Below are positions 62,101 to 64,000 of a DNA stretch of 64,000 bases, piece by piece. Each line of letters begins with the position of its first letter. Position 1 is the stretch's first letter. The notes below the pieces were generated by a model that was given only the letters and a program-made list of their open reading frames with translations, made no database searches and had not been told where the DNA came from. A program made the translations under genes and the position numbers. The stretch is from JACJYM01 sp965230495. GTDB taxonomy: Bacteria > Bacteroidota > Bacteroidia > Chitinophagales > Saprospiraceae. The stretch spans positions 198,216-262,215 of the forward strand of contig CBDDLC010000002.1 of the NCBI GenBank assembly GCA_965230495.1, written 5' to 3'.

Positions 62101-64000
62101 GAAGTTGATACATTATATAGGACAACATATGGATTTGCTGATGCAGCTATGACGCAACAACTTACGATTGATGATGTACCTGAGGAAGATAGAAATAGAT
62201 TTTTACCAGGTGATGGAGTTTTTGTAAGGCATCAGATAACGGTTAATGAAGGAGGAGGAGAGTTATTGGCTAAAGGAGATCATTTATGGAGATTTTATTT
62301 ATACTATTATGATAGGGAAAGTCCATTGGTTTTTGATCGACAGACCATGAAGATTGAAGGCATCTACTGGGAGGATGCAGAAACAGGTGTTGAAACTTTA
62401 ATTACACCTCCACCTTGTATGCAGTCTTCGGTTTTTGATAATCAGGACCATGAGGCCTATGGTAGATTTGGTTTTATGAATGCAGGAGTAGATAGAAATA
62501 CTGGTTCTCTCCACTCAACCCATACTGCCACTAGTACAAATTGTCCAAATGATCCTAGTGAAAATCCTCTTTATCCCGTAGAATATGTTAACTATTCAGA
62601 GCAAGATCAATCAATTAACGATTGGTATGATATAAATCGAAGCTATATAGATTTTTATTTTGAAAATGGAGGTCCGAATTGTGGTGATGGTTGGCAGTAT
62701 GATAATGGGTGCTTCGAAGAATTTTATGCGATGTATCCAGTGACAGATGGAGATAAAATGTATGTAGAATATAGTGGTACGATGATGCATAACCCCGATT
62801 ACGATCTTGCTTTATTAAATGGAAGTAACTTAGGCGATGGATCTAGATTTGATGGAGACTTTGGTGTATGGGAGGCAAATGAGGATCAATGCACTAATCC
62901 TAACCTAGCACATGCGTGTAGAACTTCGTGGCCGATTCAGACTCATATACCGGGACCGGTTACTGTATCAAACAATGTAACGGTAACTGATTGTGATACT
63001 GAAGTGGAGTATACTTTTACGCTTCAAAACCCGGTACCTACAGACTTAGCTGATGGTGAGACTCCTTGGTTTGTAGGTGAGTACAAACCATTTATGTATA
63101 CAGAGTATTTAGAATTTTTATTTCCCACCAATATGGTATATCTAAATGATGGTACGATCGTCATGCCCGATGGTAGTGAGGTTCCTTTACCACAGCAATA
63201 TGTAGATGATAGTTATGGTAATCTTAATTGTGTGAATGATGGTACAGGGGGTATATGTTGTGTGGCAGAAGATAATACGCAACTAGCGGCCCTACGTATC
63301 AATGATCAGGATTTTTACGATGGGATTAATACTCCTTATTCTCATGGACCTGATAGTCCTTCTGAAACGGGAAATGCTTGTGATGAAGGTTTGTTGATTC
63401 AATCTAATATGGATCCTTTTCCTGCTTTGTTGGTAGAAGCTAATTCAGTTTCATCTTATGGTCTTAAATATAGTTTATCTTCACTATGTCCGGAAGATGT
63501 TGAGTCTTCTGATTTCGGATTGAAATATCAGTTTGCTGAGCCCTATATTATTGCATTGCCGGGTGAAACAGGACAATTTAGAACAACTGCACATAATTGC
63601 CCAGGAGGTGTTTGCTATAATTATCCATGGTCTCATATAAATATGTATCCTATTATTCCTTATGCAGAGTATAATTTCGAGTGGGATGGTATTATGGATG
63701 GTTCAGGTAATAATCCAACGTATTATTATTGGCAAAAAATTGGACCTCACCCGGAAGTAAGTCAGGGTGATATAAATCCAATGCGTCAAACTGGCACTCA
63801 GCAGACAACTCCGGATAACTTTATAGATAATAGTTTAGACTTCCCACCACTGATTCCTGATATTCAAAACTTATTGAAGGCAGATTTGGCGGGACAAAAT
63901 GAAACAAATGTATATACTTTATGTGCTGGAGATGCCTCTGCAGGAGGAGCCACACATGAGAATATAGTGACAAGCGTGTCAGTACCTAATACGATTGATT
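59152..64000 (+). CDS. Giant secreted protein, N-terminal part (runs off the window)
   Basis: The frame is open from ATG 59152 to the right edge, at least 1616 residues with no stop. Signal peptide region ('YSFSIFALFFSFILVSLTGF', about residues 13-32). Residues of about 143-310 match the DNRLRE/CBM96-like carbohydrate-binding fold, with 'IPPGATITNAYIQFTA', 'IIQEIVDRPGYQMGNNIVLG' and 'NAPQLCITYD'. The rest is cysteine-rich (for example 'RWRGCDCVCYF') with repeated beta-sandwich-like segments and an acidic 'DFDGDGIFDD', and I do not recognise it. By its neighbours it is probably T9SS cargo, but the C-terminus lies outside the window. Confidence 0.82.
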   Translation, partial: MKAGLVSTRNTVYSFSIFALFFSFILVSLTGFSVNTEGEDNLPTYEAYMLAMESATCEEEKALKRKWEENNTQISTAPLKEGDEEGSFLIGSLKSAYENADCKDEEVLKEVLTSYDMRMTSMGTVAMVAETEECQTVASCDADAEQLANGNNLIICDGNDNLTDLELGELGSSSNLVAMNWGGWTIPPGATITNAYIQFTALQNSTGPASFKVYGEAHDNAPLFSVADPVIGRTAVSSTVNWSPATWTAGDAGLAQQTPDISSIIQEIVDRPGYQMGNNIVLGISGDGKRMAYSYDIDPANAPQLCITYDVPDPPTSTCDDCPDISVVSLDGTPNFPAVDLLNVCSSPDTLTLLIYNSGECLIEDVDIEITFDEGLSYGGFINPNALNPASGTVSEFDLSDLTMPVFRITEIDSSEAYIVDIAVQADCDVDIETEEDINLDAMVSFTYNNTNGSTPSCSETVTEVGAYNSGIRVPVINVLTVSPSTLNITASNTPQCQRVTLSQDGIQAFLDEFVFQIQGVDQSVYTITSIDVNDIVVPSGDYSYDPMTQQVSLLVTSNYFVGQPAYNGSDGDMKWETDENVFIDICYQVEGCTDQANFLNYEAFYGCNNKICGNISQKEGAVDFKPNYGANVQVNNNLIQYGGICGDNLIFEFEINSANTDPLDGLWEDMIVKFNGCLGGNVSLASLTMDGITLPDGVVSMSGASVVVDFTQLTSDPDGAGVGLTDFDGDGIFDDLPGGEMLSFYVELEIGCSDSSGNCSALSCSINNVEVNGKRNCGQDFQQFANFNEPISYFYGEIAQMDNDTVRVGYGIPITEIIETTCDIWRPTNHGYKFQYEFDYNNIEPCSNGGELYALVTVTTNGNERIKHIRYEDGSATYQGNPVAGVTWEYVTFITQSGTLDTNAINIKIPAGDIMDNIHDYYWNLEFEGFCSPWDYMFTSVRIIEECNACGTPEPCEIVRSCGSMTSYVRWRGCDCVCYFSSEVDTLYRTTYGFADAAMTQQLTIDDVPEEDRNRFLPGDGVFVRHQITVNEGGGELLAKGDHLWRFYLYYYDRESPLVFDRQTMKIEGIYWEDAETGVETLITPPPCMQSSVFDNQDHEAYGRFGFMNAGVDRNTGSLHSTHTATSTNCPNDPSENPLYPVEYVNYSEQDQSINDWYDINRSYIDFYFENGGPNCGDGWQYDNGCFEEFYAMYPVTDGDKMYVEYSGTMMHNPDYDLALLNGSNLGDGSRFDGDFGVWEANEDQCTNPNLAHACRTSWPIQTHIPGPVTVSNNVTVTDCDTEVEYTFTLQNPVPTDLADGETPWFVGEYKPFMYTEYLEFLFPTNMVYLNDGTIVMPDGSEVPLPQQYVDDSYGNLNCVNDGTGGICCVAEDNTQLAALRINDQDFYDGINTPYSHGPDSPSETGNACDEGLLIQSNMDPFPALLVEANSVSSYGLKYSLSSLCPEDVESSDFGLKYQFAEPYIIALPGETGQFRTTAHNCPGGVCYNYPWSHINMYPIIPYAEYNFEWDGIMDGSGNNPTYYYWQKIGPHPEVSQGDINPMRQTGTQQTTPDNFIDNSLDFPPLIPDIQNLLKADLAGQNETNVYTLCAGDASAGGATHENIVTSVSVPNTID

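Noticed and set aside
1..64000. Mobile elements, prophage, tRNA, rRNA or CRISPR
   Set aside because: Looked for transposase and integrase motifs, cloverleaf patterns and spaced identical repeats; none found.

Overview
The window is a stretch of chromosome from a member of the Bacteroidota, AT-rich and probably aquatic; Saprospiria or a near relative is my best guess. The evidence is a dense set of type IX secretion (T9SS) components and cargo: PorX, a PorD-family protein, two PorP/SprF proteins, and at least eight large proteins ending in type A or type B sorting domains. Bacteroidota promoter boxes (TAnnTTTG) occur in place of E. coli-type ones, ribosome binding sites are weak or absent, and gene neighbourhoods such as bamD-rpoZ-coaBC-porD are typical of the phylum. 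I see no rRNA, tRNA, insertion sequence, prophage or CRISPR array.

Layout. 1-3.1 kb: the end of an alanine racemase gene, a CotH/lamin-tail surface protein and a spermidine-synthase-like methyltransferase. 3.1-4.9 kb (minus): scpB, DUF2480 and a TPR membrane protein. 5.2-8.0 kb (plus): a lone PorP/SprF, then bactofilin, AtpZ, a small membrane protein and a biotin carrier protein. 8.05-13.8 kb (minus): PorP/SprF, an M43 metalloprotease and a PKD-rich type B cargo protein, apparently one operon. 14-16.9 kb: porX, divergent from an HD-domain hydrolase. 16.9-21.4 kb: a 1486-residue envelope protein made of two families of 23-residue repeats, two OmpA domains and a C-terminal peptidoglycan-binding domain. 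21.5-27.5 kb: glyA, convergent with a six-gene operon bamD-rpoZ-coaBC-porD-purN-ACC deaminase-like. 27.5-33.5 kb (minus): DUF1573, a LamG type B protein, YbaB and two lamin-tail T9SS proteins. 33.6-37.1 kb: a CaCA antiporter, tatC, a small PH-like membrane protein and a lipoprotein.

From 37.2 kb to the right edge the sequence is almost wholly four secreted proteins: one of 3420 residues on the minus strand, then on the plus strand proteins of 3105 and 435 residues and one of more than 1616 residues that runs off the window. The 3420- and 3105-residue proteins combine SdrD_B-like beta-sandwich domains, DUF11 repeats and very acidic aspartate-rich linkers. The first holds a nearly identical 879-bp tandem repeat. 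The second has 13 DUF11 domains whose linkers alternate strictly between two types.

How it fits together. Cargo made here should cross the inner membrane by Sec, cross the outer membrane through the T9SS (PorX regulates; PorD and PorP/SprF are parts or partners), and end up on the surface or released. BamD assembles outer-membrane proteins, and the OmpA-repeat protein and bactofilin probably organise the envelope. The best candidates for undescribed biology are the 23-residue-repeat OmpA protein, the alternating DUF11 fibre and its neighbouring surface genes, and the PorP-metalloprotease-PKD cargo operon.
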